Below are positions 46,017 to 57,357 of a DNA stretch of 64,000 nt, in pieces. Location of the stretch: positions 178,136,148-178,200,147 of the forward strand of contig CM071598.1 of NCBI GenBank assembly GCA_036435485.1, read 5' to 3'. Within the stretch, counting starts at the first letter, position 1, and each line of letters opens with the position of its first letter. The stretch comes from Saposhnikovia divaricata (lineage: Eukaryota > Streptophyta > Magnoliopsida > Apiales > Apiaceae). A program made the translations under genes and the position numbers. A model generated the notes under the pieces. That model did no database searches and was not told where the DNA came from. It worked only from the letters and a program-made list of their open reading frames with translations.

Positions 46017-46652
46017 TGTTGTGAAATAAAAACTAGGGTGTATTTATTGCGTATTGAATGCTAGGGATTGAGATCTTCGAGCTTTAATGGTGGCTGCTCC
46101 TGTTGTCGGGACTAACTCGGTCCCAACAAGATGCCTACGTACCTTGATGAATATCAAGAATCAAGCCAAAACGTAGTTCTTGGTGATGCCCTCGGGGTCT
46201 ATGGTGGTAGAGGCACACCAAGGACGTAGTGGCTTGTATGTCCTTATTCGAAGATTAAGCCTAAAACGCAAGTGACGTATGGAGCTGTGTCCCAAAAACG
46301 TTGTCGTGAGAATGAGGGGTCAGACCCTTTATATAGGTGTTGGGTGCCTTGGAATTAGAGTAGAGTTTGATGTCTTGGTGGACAAGTTACCCACTTTGGA
46401 TAGAATTCTAGTTCCTTCCATGAGGAAGGCTGATTTCTATTAGACTCATATGTCTTGGGGGCTACTCCTTGAACGGATTGATTCCCTTTTGGACTCAATA
46501 ACGGAGTCTTTTAATCAGTAACATCATTAATTATGAATTTATTATTTAATTAGGATTTTGGGGTTCATTAATGGGATTTAACCTTTGACCAATATAGGTT
46601 TATTTAATTCTACATTAAATGTGTCTTTAGGACTTATTTTTGACCCATATCA
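46017..46652 (-). repeat. LTR of a second minus-strand retroelement (LTR-B)
   Basis: The right end CCATATCA is followed by a minus-strand purine tract (TTGGGGGAGCAAA, 46653-46665). It contains AAGATGCCTACGTACCTTGA and CAAGCCAAAACGTAGTTC, related to LTR-A. The left boundary (TGTTG at 46017) is a guess. Confidence 0.5.
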
Positions 46653-47807
46653 TTTGCTCCCCCAACTTCAAGAAAAATTGATCAGGTTTTCGTTGAAGTT
46701 ATAAATGTCCTATTGCCAAGATTAGGGGTCCAATTTATCCTTTACCTGGGACTACATACCCTACTTCGGGGATTTTTGTACACTAGTGTTTCATAGATAT
46801 CGTCTTGATTGTAAAGTGTGGAACGACCTACACAATTACGATGATTTGCCTTATTCGAGGCTAAACAACAATTTTATGTCTGCAACTTTTTGGGAATTTT
46901 TCTTGTACTCACAAGCACTTTTCTTTATTTTTGATTAATTTTATCAAAAATATTTTGGGCTTATTGCCGTTGGAAATAATTTTGTAAATTATTCCCCATT
47001 TTTCCGGAATTTTTGGAATTAAATTTCCAACTTTTCTCAGAAAATATCATTTTCTATCAATTTTCTCATTTTTTGTTGAAAAAATCGATTTAGAAACAGT
47101 TAAATTTTCGACCAGGATCCAGGTCGAATTAAGGGCTATTCTGTCATCCTGGTTGAAGCCTTTTCGACCAGGATTCCTGGTCGAATTCGACTAGGATCCT
47201 GGTCGAAAAATGGCTAATTTGGCATTCTGATAGAAGGCTATTCGATCAGGATTCCTGGTCGAATTCGACCAGGATCCTAGTCGAAGAAAAGGTCATTTTG
47301 ACATCCTGGTTGAACGTTTTTAAACCAAAATTTCTGGTCGATTTCGACTAGGATCTTGGTCAAAATTTTTATTTCTCCTTGAATTTTCATCTGGACTTTT
47401 CCACTCAGGCCATTTTATTTTTTTTGTGCACTCATAAGTCCTTCTTTTATTTTTTTTCCTAATATTGTAGGAATTTACTTGTACCCACAGGCGTTTTTCT
47501 TAATTATTCCTAGTATTTAAGGAATTTTCTGGTACCCATGGGTATTTTTCTTAATTATTCATAATATTTTATGAATTTTATGATACTCATAGGTATTTTT
47601 CTTAACTATTCCTAATATTTTAGGAATTTTCTGGTACCCACGGGTATTTTTCTTAATTATTCCTAATATTTTAAGAATTTTATGGTACACACAGGTATTT
47701 TTCTTAACTATTCCTAATATTTTAGGAATTTTATGGTACCCACAAGTATTTTTCTTAATTATTCCTAATATTTTAGGAATTCTTGTACCCACAGGTATTT
47801 TTTGGAT
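46653..47807 (-). mobile_element. Internal tandem-repeat region next to LTR-B, cut by Copia-4
   Basis: Non-coding. 47105-47360 has about five inverted repeats of CGACCAGG-ATT-CCTGGTCG type. 47460-47800 has about six units near 59 bp of TTTTCTTAATTATTCCTAAT followed by TTTTAGGAATT and a GGTACCCACAGGTA block. Copia-4 begins at 47808. Confidence 0.65.
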
Positions 47808-48587
47808 TGTTACCCAGTAATTAAAAATTTTAGAAGGGGGTTGAATACAATTGTATAAGATTTTCGACTTAAACAGAAATGATAACACAAGTATGAATAA
47901 ATAACAGCTTTATTAACTCTGATATAAAACTGTTACAAACTCTCTCAAGAAATCCTGGTGTTCTTGAGAGCTGCTAGGTTACAGAATTACTCGTGTAAGC
48001 AATTACAATAAGTAAAACCTAAACTGTGTTTATATAACATACAGAGCTACACTATCAATTACAAGATATACTAAATAAATTACATAGGGTTAAGGAGCAA
48101 AAACACCCTTATGATATAGGTGTAGGAGTAAATATATCCTTATAAGTTAAAAAGGATCAAATACATCCTTATATTTTAAGTTTATGGTTCAAAAACACCC
48201 TTCTAGTTAGTTTTTTGTTAACCATGGTTAGAAAATAATTTGCAATTAAAAACATTTAATATAACTAATATTATTAATTTAGTAAAGGCTTTTTACTCAT
48301 AATTGGGAATTTAAAAAATTTGGTATTTAAATTTATTTTATGTTAATATATATAAAACATATATACTTAAAATAAAATTTAATAATTTTTAGATAATAAT
48401 AAGATAAAATAAAATAAGATTAAACATAATTTTTCAATAAAATTTACTTTTGGTATATTTAGAAGTTATATATATGTATATAGGTTTTTGCTCAAATATA
48501 AACAACTCTTATAATAAAATTTAGAAACTAATCGTCTCTACTAACTTTTTATATTTTATAAACTCTCAGCCATCCATTTAAATATTA

Positions 48588-48861
48588 CTCCCTCCGTCCC
48601 TCTTTAGTTGGCACATTTGGAAAAAAATTTGTCCCTAAATAGTTGTCACATTCCTTGTTCCAATACATATTTTTACCAATTTTTCCATATATACCCCTTT
48701 ATTTCTAATATCAATGTTTGACTTTATATTTAATATACACACTCATAACTCTTCATTTAATGTTAAGATTAAGGGCAAATATGGAAACAAATTACATAAT
48801 TAATTCTTTCTTAATATGTGTGTTTTTTGTAAATGTGCCAACTAAAAAGGGACGGAGGGAG
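48588..48861. mobile_element. Stowaway MITE inside the Mutator-like element
   Basis: CTCCCTCCGTCCC / GGGACGGAGGGAG ends with flanking TA (48586-48587, 48862-48863). TTAGTTGGCACATTT at the left is mirrored by AATGTGCCAACTAA at the right. Confidence 0.9.
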
Positions 48862-49169
48862 TATACAATATATTATATTATACATACATATACATATATA
48901 ATAAATATTTCCCCCTATTTTACAATCCCGTTTATTTCTTTCAACAATAACAAAAAATACTGATTTTCTGGTAGTAAATTGACGATTAATTTTTAGATTA
49001 CACACTTGTATCGTACTTATGAATTAAATGAGAATATTATAAATCGTAGCAAGATAAGTTACTTTTGTCGATAGTACAGTATTTTATGAGAATTAAATAA
49101 TATTAAAATTGTGGATAATTACCAAAATATTATAGATTTTTTGTTATCATAATAAGTTGGTTTGAGGTA

Positions 49170-49726
49170 TGTTAAATATAATTGATATGGTTAATATCAG
49201 TGTTTAAGTTTTGCAGGGAAAAACAGAGTTTAAACAGGAAGCAGTCAGAGTTTAGTTAAACTCTGACAGTTAGAAGCTAAACAGAGTTTGCTATACGCTG
49301 ACAATGGAAGCTCGACAGAGTTTGTTAAACTCTGTCTGGAGGAAGCGTCTACTTGTCAATAGTGTTTGAAGAATTATTGAAGATAATTATGGAAACAATA
49401 TCTTTGAAGATTGGATAGCTATCAAAGAGATTGAGTTGATTAAGGAGACGTGTAGCAATCGTAATTGATAACAATTGTATAGCTAATTTATAGGAGTATC
49501 AATTATCGATTGTATAACAGTTGTATATTATATAAATACAGTTAGGTTAACCCTAGAAGGGTAATCAATCGTGAAATACAATATCTTTCATTGTAACCTA
49601 AGCAGCTCTCGGTGATAATTTACATCACTGAGAGAGAAGTTAATTCAAACAGTTTTTAAAGTTTTTAAAGAACTTATTGTTATTCTCTCATACTTAGTTG
49701 ATTATAAGTGTGTATTCGGCCTAACA
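49170..49726 (+). repeat. Copia-3 5' LTR
   Basis: TGTTAAATATAATTG ... CGGCCTAACA. Six AAACTCTG/CAGAGTTT words lie at 49224-49334. Confidence 0.95.
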
Positions 49727-49793
49727 ATTGGTATCAGGGCTTGATCTGTTAATTTATTATAGTTTAAGATCCACACACACACAACTATAATAA

Positions 49794-52064
49794 ATGGCAG
49801 AAATTCCTCCTCCCACATCAGGCTCTAGTGCTGAGAAGGCTCAACCTGCAACTGTGAGTCGATATGAAACAATCAGGGTTCCTATTCTTAAGCCAGCAGA
49901 ATACTCAACCTGGAAGGTGAAAATGGCTATGTTTCTTGAAGCTACAGATCCAGAATATCTTGACAGAATTTATGAAGGCCCTCATAAGCCTACAAAATTA
50001 TCTGTTTTTGCTGCTGGACAGGAAGCTAAATCTATTCCAAAGGAGAAGAAATATTTGACTCCTGAGGATATTTCATCCATTGGAAAGGATGTAAAGGTTA
50101 GACATCTTCTTCATAGTTCATTGGATAATGTTATGTCTAACAAAGTGATCAATTGTAAAACTGCAAAAGAGATTTGGGATGCTCTAGAGGTTAGATGTCA
50201 GGGAACTGCTGCAATTAAGAAGAACAGAAGGAACATAGTCACACAGGAGTATGAACACTTTGAAGCTAAATCTGAAGAATCAATGACAGAAACCTTTGAC
50301 AGATTCTTTAAGCTACTTAATGATCTGTCACTGGTTAATAAAGAATATGATTTAGAAGATTCAAATCTCAAGTTTCTTCTTTCTCTACCTGAAAAGTGGG
50401 ATGTCAAGACAACCACTATTAGAGACAACTATGATCTGGCTGATACTGATATTGATGAGATCTATGGGCTGCTCAAAACTCATGAACTAGAAATGGAACA
50501 GAGAAGCAGAAGATCAGGTAGAAAGTCAAAATCTGTTGCTCTAAGAGTTGAAGAAAGACCCTCAAAGAAGGAAGCATCAAGGAAGAAGGCAAAAGGAAAA
50601 GCCTTGGTCATTCATTCTGAAAGTGAGTCATCAAACTCTGATGTTGACTCAAATGCAGATGAATCATCTGATTCTGAAGATGATGAGGAAATGATGGAAA
50701 TGGCTGCTTTGATGGTAAAGACTTTCAAGAAGATGGGTTTCAAGAACTTCAAGAAAGGAAAGAGATTCTCCAAGAATGATTCAAAGTTTGACAGGAAGAA
50801 TTTCAGAAAATCTGAGAGAAAGGATACCAAATCTGGGAAAAGAGACAAGTCTGAGATTCAATGCTACAAGTGTAAGGAGATGGGTCATTATGCTCCTGAG
50901 TGCAAGGAGGGTAAAACTGAGAAGGCACTCTTCACTAAAGGCAGAGATTGGGCAGACACCTCTGACTCAGATGAGGATGTAAACTCTGCTCTCATGGCTA
51001 CTACTGTTGATGAAGCTGTAGATTCTGAAAACAAGGTACCTCTAACTACCTATGCTTATAACATTGATGATATAACTGAATTAAGAATAGATCTTAAGTC
51101 TTTGCATATCAGTTATAGGGATCAGACTTTAGAGAATGAGAGAATCAAAACTGAGAATTCTGAACACAAAGAGAGAAATAAGGTTGTAGAAGAGAAACTT
51201 GATAAGATGCAGCAAGTTCAAAAGGAGAGAGATGATGCTGTCTATCTTGAACAAGAGTTGTTAAGTCAGTATAAACAACTAGAATCTGAGTTTGAAAAGG
51301 CAAGTCACATTATTAAAACTTGGACTCACTCAGGAAAAGACACTCAAGAAGTTTTTCAATCTGACACTGTAGGTCTAGGTTATTCTGAGAAAGATGAACT
51401 TAAGTTTCAGAATACAGTCAAGATAAGACCACCTCTTCCACCTAAGAAATTTGGAACATTTGTTAATGGAATAAATGAACCTAGATTTGAAAGTGGAAAA
51501 GAAGCTGTTAAGAAAGAACCAGTAAAAATTAGTGTTAAACAGGTTAATATTGGTTTAATGACAGATAAACAACTTAAGCATAAGCTTAAGGAGTTAAAAT
51601 CTGTTAAGAAACAGAAAGTGTCTAGAAAGAACAGAAATGGTAAAGTAGGCATTACTCAAGGCAATTATCCAATGCTTGCTACTTTAGCTCCAAGAAAGAC
51701 ATGTCATAACTGTGGTAGTACTAACCATCTTGCTAGTTTTTGCAGGAAGAACAAAGACATTAATTCTTTACCTTCCAAGTCTGAAGTAAAGAAAGATAAT
51801 GTTAGAACTAAGACACAGACTTTATGCAAACACTGTGGAAGCACTTGGCATTCTATTTATACTTGCAGAAATTATCATGCTATTTATCATAATTACTATG
51901 AACTGAAACCTAATCTGAAATGGGTTAGAGTTAATTTTTCAAGTGTAAACTCTGATAAAGTTAGCTTAAACTCTGATAATGAAAATTCCGCTGCTAAAGC
52001 TAACAGAATTAAGAAAGCCAAAGGATCCAAGCAAGTCTGGATCCTTAAATCTAATCCTCAGTAA
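49794..52064 (+). CDS. Copia-3 gag
   Basis: An intact 756-residue frame from ATG 49794. The N-terminal half has the copia gag fold (EYSTWKVKMAMFLEA, CKTAKEIWDALEVRCQG, IVTQEYEHFEA). A Lys/Ser/Asp-rich acidic stretch follows, then a CCHC knuckle CYKCKEMGHYAPEC (about residue 360) and a coiled coil (about 430-510). Two more knuckles, CHNCGSTNHLASFC and CKHCGSTWHSIYTC, lie near 640 and 680. The end is KQVWILKSNPQ. Three knuckles and this length fit Sirevirus gag, which packages RNA. The TAA is followed by TTGTTTGTGATTGCAG and then pol in the +1 frame. Confidence 0.93.
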   Translation: MAEIPPPTSGSSAEKAQPATVSRYETIRVPILKPAEYSTWKVKMAMFLEATDPEYLDRIYEGPHKPTKLSVFAAGQEAKSIPKEKKYLTPEDISSIGKDVKVRHLLHSSLDNVMSNKVINCKTAKEIWDALEVRCQGTAAIKKNRRNIVTQEYEHFEAKSEESMTETFDRFFKLLNDLSLVNKEYDLEDSNLKFLLSLPEKWDVKTTTIRDNYDLADTDIDEIYGLLKTHELEMEQRSRRSGRKSKSVALRVEERPSKKEASRKKAKGKALVIHSESESSNSDVDSNADESSDSEDDEEMMEMAALMVKTFKKMGFKNFKKGKRFSKNDSKFDRKNFRKSERKDTKSGKRDKSEIQCYKCKEMGHYAPECKEGKTEKALFTKGRDWADTSDSDEDVNSALMATTVDEAVDSENKVPLTTYAYNIDDITELRIDLKSLHISYRDQTLENERIKTENSEHKERNKVVEEKLDKMQQVQKERDDAVYLEQELLSQYKQLESEFEKASHIIKTWTHSGKDTQEVFQSDTVGLGYSEKDELKFQNTVKIRPPLPPKKFGTFVNGINEPRFESGKEAVKKEPVKISVKQVNIGLMTDKQLKHKLKELKSVKKQKVSRKNRNGKVGITQGNYPMLATLAPRKTCHNCGSTNHLASFCRKNKDINSLPSKSEVKKDNVRTKTQTLCKHCGSTWHSIYTCRNYHAIYHNYYELKPNLKWVRVNFSSVNSDKVSLNSDNENSAAKANRIKKAKGSKQVWILKSNPQ

Positions 52065-52080
52065 TTGTTTGTGATTGCAG

Positions 52081-52776
52081 GGCATCAGGGAAAGCATCCT
52101 AGTAGTGGACAGTGGATGTTCAGGACACATGACTGGAAATAAAGCCCTGCTATCAGAGTATGTGGAGAAGGCTGGACCAAAAGTTTCCTATGGAGATTGC
52201 AACATAGGACGTACTCTGGGATATGGAAATATTACTCTTGGAAGTGTCATCATCACAAATGTAGCTCTGGTTCCAGGACTCAAGCATGATCTGCTATCTG
52301 TGAGTCAAATCTGTGACAGAGGTTTTCATGTAGATTTTCAACCTGAATACTGTGAGGTTATCAGCAAAACCACAGGGAAAGTTGTTTTAGTTGGACAAAG
52401 GCACAACAATATCTATGAAGCAAGCTTGTTGACAAACTCTGATGGAAAAACAATGTGCCTATCAACAAGAATGTCCAATGAAGAGAGTTGGAAGTGGCAT
52501 AAGAAACTCTCCCATTTGAATCTGAACAACATCAATGAGCTGATAAGAAAGGATCTTGTTAGAGGACTTCCAAAGTCCTTGTTAAATGTTGATGGTCTGT
52601 GTGATTCATGTCAGAAGGCCAAACAGAGGAAGACCTCTTTCAAGAGCAAGTCTGAATCTTCAATTGTTGATCCATATCATCTGTTACATGTTGATCTTTT
52701 TGGACCAGTAAATGTCTTGTCGATTGGAATGAAGAAATATGCTCTAGTCATTGTTGATGAATATACCAGATGTTGA
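52081..52776 (+). pseudogene. Copia-3 pol, 5' part (protease and start of integrase)
   Basis: The frame opens after an AG at 52080. Protease VVDSGCSGHMTGN, then GAG-pre-integrase (WKWHKKLSHLN, CDSCQKAKQRK), then LLHVDLFGP (first catalytic Asp of integrase) and ALVIVDEYTR. At 52771 a foreign LTR begins, and the frame ends at a stop in it. The second catalytic Asp, the Glu and the integrase C-terminal region are missing from this copy. Confidence 0.93.
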
Positions 52777-54059
52777 GTATTGAATACAGTAAAAGAATAT
52801 AGAGGGGGGGTGAATGGATTCTTGAACTTTTCTTTGTTCTTGAATCTTTGCAACAAGATATGTGTTGAGTATGTGAGATATGTAATTGCAGATAACAAAG
52901 ACAAACACAACACAATATCACTTTAATCTAATATTTTATTAGATAAAGATTTTGCTACAATCTGTGAATACAAATGATAGTATTCTCAGCTTCGTTTTTC
53001 TCAGAGAGATATTTCTTCTGATCTTATCTCTAAAAGCTTATCTGCTAAGGAAGTGAGGCTGTATCCTTATAGACATGGATACACCTACTTACTACAAATA
53101 AGGTTGGTAAAACAAACTACTTTCCAGTATGTCTAACTCATTTGAGTAAGAGTCCAAACGGCTACAAATTTGACTTTGCAAAGCCTGTTCAGATCCACTT
53201 CTTTAGCTCCTTGTCCCTTTGTCTTATCTTTCCAAGCTTCTTTGTAGGCTTTCCAATGTGCTTTATAGTACATAGTCAAATAAAGCGTCTTGGCTTGTTG
53301 CAGGTTTCTGACTTGTACAATTCTTCAGTATTTTGTCTCCAAGAATGTATTCGAGAAGTGGCTAAGTGATTGATTCGAGAACTCGAATTGACTTAATCGA
53401 TAACTCTGAGTTCTCGAATAGTGTTATATTGACATATCGAATCAATTCTCGAATAGCTCTTTTCTCTGGGACTCCTTGAGATATCGAATAGAGCATTTTG
53501 ACATATCGAATCCCTGAGATGTCGAATAGCTTCTTTAGTCCTTGAGATATCGAATAGATCATTGACTTGTTGACTCTTAGAGAACTCGAATGATGCTTCG
53601 ACTTGTTGACTCCATGAGTTCTCGAATAGAGTAAATAGACATATCGACTCTCTGAGATATCGAATGAGATATCGAATAGTGTATTCAGAGATATCGAATA
53701 GTGTCTTTTGAGATATCGAATCTCTGACTTCTCGAATGCTAGACTTCTCGAATAGAAAAATGTACTTCTCGAATTGGTACTTAGGCAAATTCTTCATTTC
53801 TTCAAATCCCAACTGTGATTATTTGGCAGTCTTTATCTCCTTGCTTGAGGCATGAATCTTGGAACTTCTTTCAAGCATTATTCTTGACTTTATAAGTACA
53901 GTAACACAACTAGAATTTGATGCCTATTACAAGTACAGAACAAATAGAAACTCTACAACTAGAGGTTCCCTTAGTTAAGAGGTCATGTAGGTAATGCATA
54001 GCATTACACATACTTAGGCTTGTTATTAGATGTATTCAGGCATGCCTCTATGACTAACA
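52771..54059 (-). mobile_element. Sirevirus-like LTR inserted in Copia-3 integrase
   Basis: TGTTGAGTATTGAATACAG at the left and ATGACTAACA at the right give a 1289-bp LTR in minus orientation. It is followed by its own purine tract (plus-strand ATCTCCCCCAAATTATACAG, 54060-54080). Beyond that, Copia-3 pol resumes directly, at the RT linker and not at the insertion point. So the rest of the inserted element and roughly 1 kb of host pol are gone. No duplicated target was found. TCGAAT occurs 17 times at 53383-53775. Confidence 0.8.
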
Positions 54060-54084
54060 ATCTCCCCCAAATTATACAGTCTGA

Positions 54085-55984
54085 ACAAAGAGGAGAACCA
54101 GTTGAGGGGGAGCATGATCATAGTGATGACTCAAATTCTGATAGTGAGTCAACTGAAAATTCTGGATCAAATTCAAACTCTGATAACTCAAACTCTGAAA
54201 GTCCAAATTCTGACAGTTCAAACTTTGAGAGATCAAATTCAGGAGGAGCCTCAGAGAATGAAGAAAGGCATCAAGATAATCAGGAGAACATTGATCAAGG
54301 GGGAGGATCAACTGTTGACAGAAGTCATTTACCTACAGCTAGGAAATGGACAAAATCACATACACCTGATTTAATCATTGGAGATCCAGATGTAAAAGTT
54401 AGGACAAGAAGTGCTACAACAAATGAATGTCTGTTCCATGCATTTCTATCCAAATCTGAACCAAAGAAAGTGGAAGAAGCTCTTCAAGATGCTGACTGGA
54501 TAACAGCAATGCAGGAGAAGTTAAATGAATTTGAGAAAAATGAAGTATGGACCCTTGTACCTAGACCAAAGAATAGATCTGTTGTTGGTACTAGATGGGT
54601 TTTCAGAAACAAAACTGACAGTGATGGGGTTGTTACAAGAAACAAGGCCAGACGTGTGGCCAAAGGCTATTCACAGCAAGAAGGAATAGACTATGATGAA
54701 ACTTTTGCTCCAGTTGCAAGATTGGAGGCAATAAGAATCTTACTAGCATATGCTTCTCACAAGAAATTCAAGGTTTTTCAGATGGATGTGAAAAGTGCTT
54801 TTCTGAATGGAAAACTTGAAGAAGAAGTGTTTGTTGAACAACCACCAGGATTTGTAGATCCAAAGTATCCAGATTATGTCTATAGGCTTGACAAGGCACT
54901 CTATGGACTTAAACAGGCACCAAGAGCATGGTATGAAACTCTGGCTCAATTTCTTTTAGAAAGTGGGTTCCACAGAGGTACAATTGATAAAACCTTGTTC
55001 TATTTCAATCTTGGTAGTGATCTGTTATTAGTTCAAATATATGTAGATGACATAATCTTTGGATCTACTAATGATAAACTCAGTAAGAAGTTTGCCAAGC
55101 TCATGCAGTCTAGGTATCAAATGAGCATGATGGGAGAGCTCAGTTATTTTCTAGGGTTACAGGTGAAGCAAACAGATGATGGAATTTTTATCAATCAAGC
55201 AAAATATACCAGAAATCTTCTCAAGAAATTTGGCATGCTTGACTGCTCATCTGCAACAACTCCCATGGCAACAGCAACAAAGTTGGATAGAGACACAGGT
55301 TCACCAGTGGATATGACAAACTATAGAGGAATGATTGGGTCACTTCTTTATCTAACAGCTAGCAGACCTGACATCATGTATGCAACATGTCTTTGTGCAA
55401 GATTTCAGGCAGATCCAAGAGAACCACATCTAACAGCTGTGAAGAGAATCTTCAAATACCTTAAGGGAACCATAACTTTAGGTTTGTGGTATCCAAGAGA
55501 ATCAGACTTCAAGCTTCTTGGTTACTCTGATGCAGACTTTGTATGCTGTAAGATAGACAGAAAAAGTACTAGTGGAAGTTATCAATTTCTTGGTGATAGA
55601 ATTGTTTCTTGGTACAGCAAGAAACAGAAATCAATCTCTACATCTACAGCTGAAGCAGAGTATATTGCTGCTGGTAGCTGTTGTGCACAGATTCTGTGGA
55701 TGAAGAATCAATTACTGGATTATAGATTGAGGTACAGTAAAATACATATTTACTATGATAATCAAAGTGCTATTGCTATGACAGGTAATCCAGTACAGCA
55801 TTCAATGACCAAGCACATCAGCATAAGGTACCATTTTATCAGAGAACATGTAGAAGAAGGGAATATTGAGCTTCATTTTGTGTCTACAGAACAACAGCTT
55901 GCAGATATCTTCACCAAGCCATTGAGTGAAGCTGTATTTACAAGGCTGGTAAATGAACTAGGAATGGTCTTTAGTTTTGACTAG
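54085..55984 (+). pseudogene. Copia-3 pol, 3' part (reverse transcriptase and RNase H)
   Basis: Begins in the Ser/Asn/Asp-rich linker after integrase (the exact junction near 54080 is uncertain) and runs open to TAG 55982-55984. RT motifs: [43 protein letters not shown] and [13 protein letters not shown]. RNase [34 protein letters not shown] and [13 protein letters not shown]. The end motif is [12 protein letters not shown]. The catalytic residues I can see are present. It is cut off from its protease and integrase by the insertion/deletion, hence a pseudogene. Confidence 0.92.
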
Positions 55985-57357
55985 AGATATTGGTTAGACT
56001 CAAAACTCTACTTATGTACTGTGTTGCTCATATTTCTGTGGTATGTTAATCTCTGATATGTAAACTCTGCTCAATGACTGTTAAACTCTGTTAGCATGCT
56101 TTTTAAGTCATACACTGTTAACTGTTGAATAAACTCTGAGAAACTCTGATAATGTTTCTTTCTGAACATAAACACCGATGAAGATACATGTATGAAACAT
56201 TATTCTCAGTAATTAGTCATGAATCTTTCTAAGTTATCTGTGATCTAATCTTAAACTGTGCAGAAAGTTAACACAGCATGACACTATTCTATATTTATAG
56301 CATCTCTTACTTTATTTATCCTAAACTCTGAGTCTGTAAATACTGTGTGCATTGCCTCTCATAAATAATTTCTGATGTTGATGAGCTCTAAACTCTGTTA
56401 GTTATACACTGTTAAATTAGATTCTGTTATTAGAATAACCCCAAAGCTAAAATATATAGATTGTTAGAACTCCTTTGAGATCATGTTTGTAACTAGGACG
56501 ATCCAGGAACTTACTGGTATATAGTAAGGGCTAAAATTCTCTAATTTTTGGTGACTAGTCGAAAGCTAGGAAGATCCAAGAACTTATCAATTTGATAAGG
56601 GCTAAAATTATAGGATTTTTGGTGACTAGTTTCAACCTCTGATTACTGGAGAAAACCAAAAAAAAAATGGGGGTTATAGATTAATTAAATATTACTGTAT
56701 ATAAACTGTTTACTACAGAGTTTAGCATTCATCATATATTCAGTGTTTACTATGAGAGTTTGTGCATCCAGTGCTTACTGATTTATTTTATGGATTTTAT
56801 GAAATATTAGATGCTCTAAATACTGATCTAGTAAACTCTGCTCTACACACATGTATATTCACAACTGTGCAGTGTTTGAAAGGATAACAGTAATTAAGTT
56901 GGACAATTGATAAACACTGTTGGATTTTGTTGAGTACTCTAAGGTAATATTTTATTTCAGACAAAACATATACTTGGAGTACACAAAGAGTTTTTGAAAT
57001 TTGCATGTAATATGTGCCAGTTGTTTAATTGTGTCAGACAGTTAAAGCTTATTGGAAATAGGAGAGAGAACAGCAGTAATAATAGGCATTATTACTGCGC
57101 GTGTAAATAACTGTTCCACTGTTTATGTGACATGTGTCCCACTCACACATTTAACAAGAAATTGGTTGCGTGTTTAATGTCTAAAACGATTGGGTTTTGA
57201 TTTTCAATTACAGATCTAATCAAAATCATTTCGTTATTCACTTTTTCATCTTTACATCCACGAACACACAACATCACATACAATTTCTCTGTTACTTTCA
57301 CTTAAGCATTTTCACAAACAATTTTCCATAAACTCTCTTCTCTATTACACTGTTCTA
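55985..57357 (+). other. Copia-3 untranslated region between pol and the extra gene
   Basis: No coding sequence. Holds eight AAACTCTG/CAGAGTTT words (56062-56840) and two copies of a 65-bp repeat with a hairpin (56495-56559, 56567-56630). It also holds a possible splice acceptor, TTTTCAATTACAG, near 57213. The last 130 nt are CT/AC-rich like a plant 5' leader. Confidence 0.7.

Noticed and set aside
47559..47888. A minus-strand frame with repeated KIPKILGIVKKNT
   Set aside because: Produced by the 59-bp tandem repeat. It crosses the Copia-4 LTR boundary and is not a protein gene.
49727..49740. tRNA gene fragment at the TGGTATCAGGGC site
   Set aside because: This is only the retrotransposon primer binding site. 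No tRNA cloverleaf could be found here or elsewhere in the window.
53393..53812. A 139-residue minus-strand frame rich in SIREVRDSISQ-like repeats
   Set aside because: Translation of the TCGAATAG repeat region of an LTR. No independent evidence of a gene.
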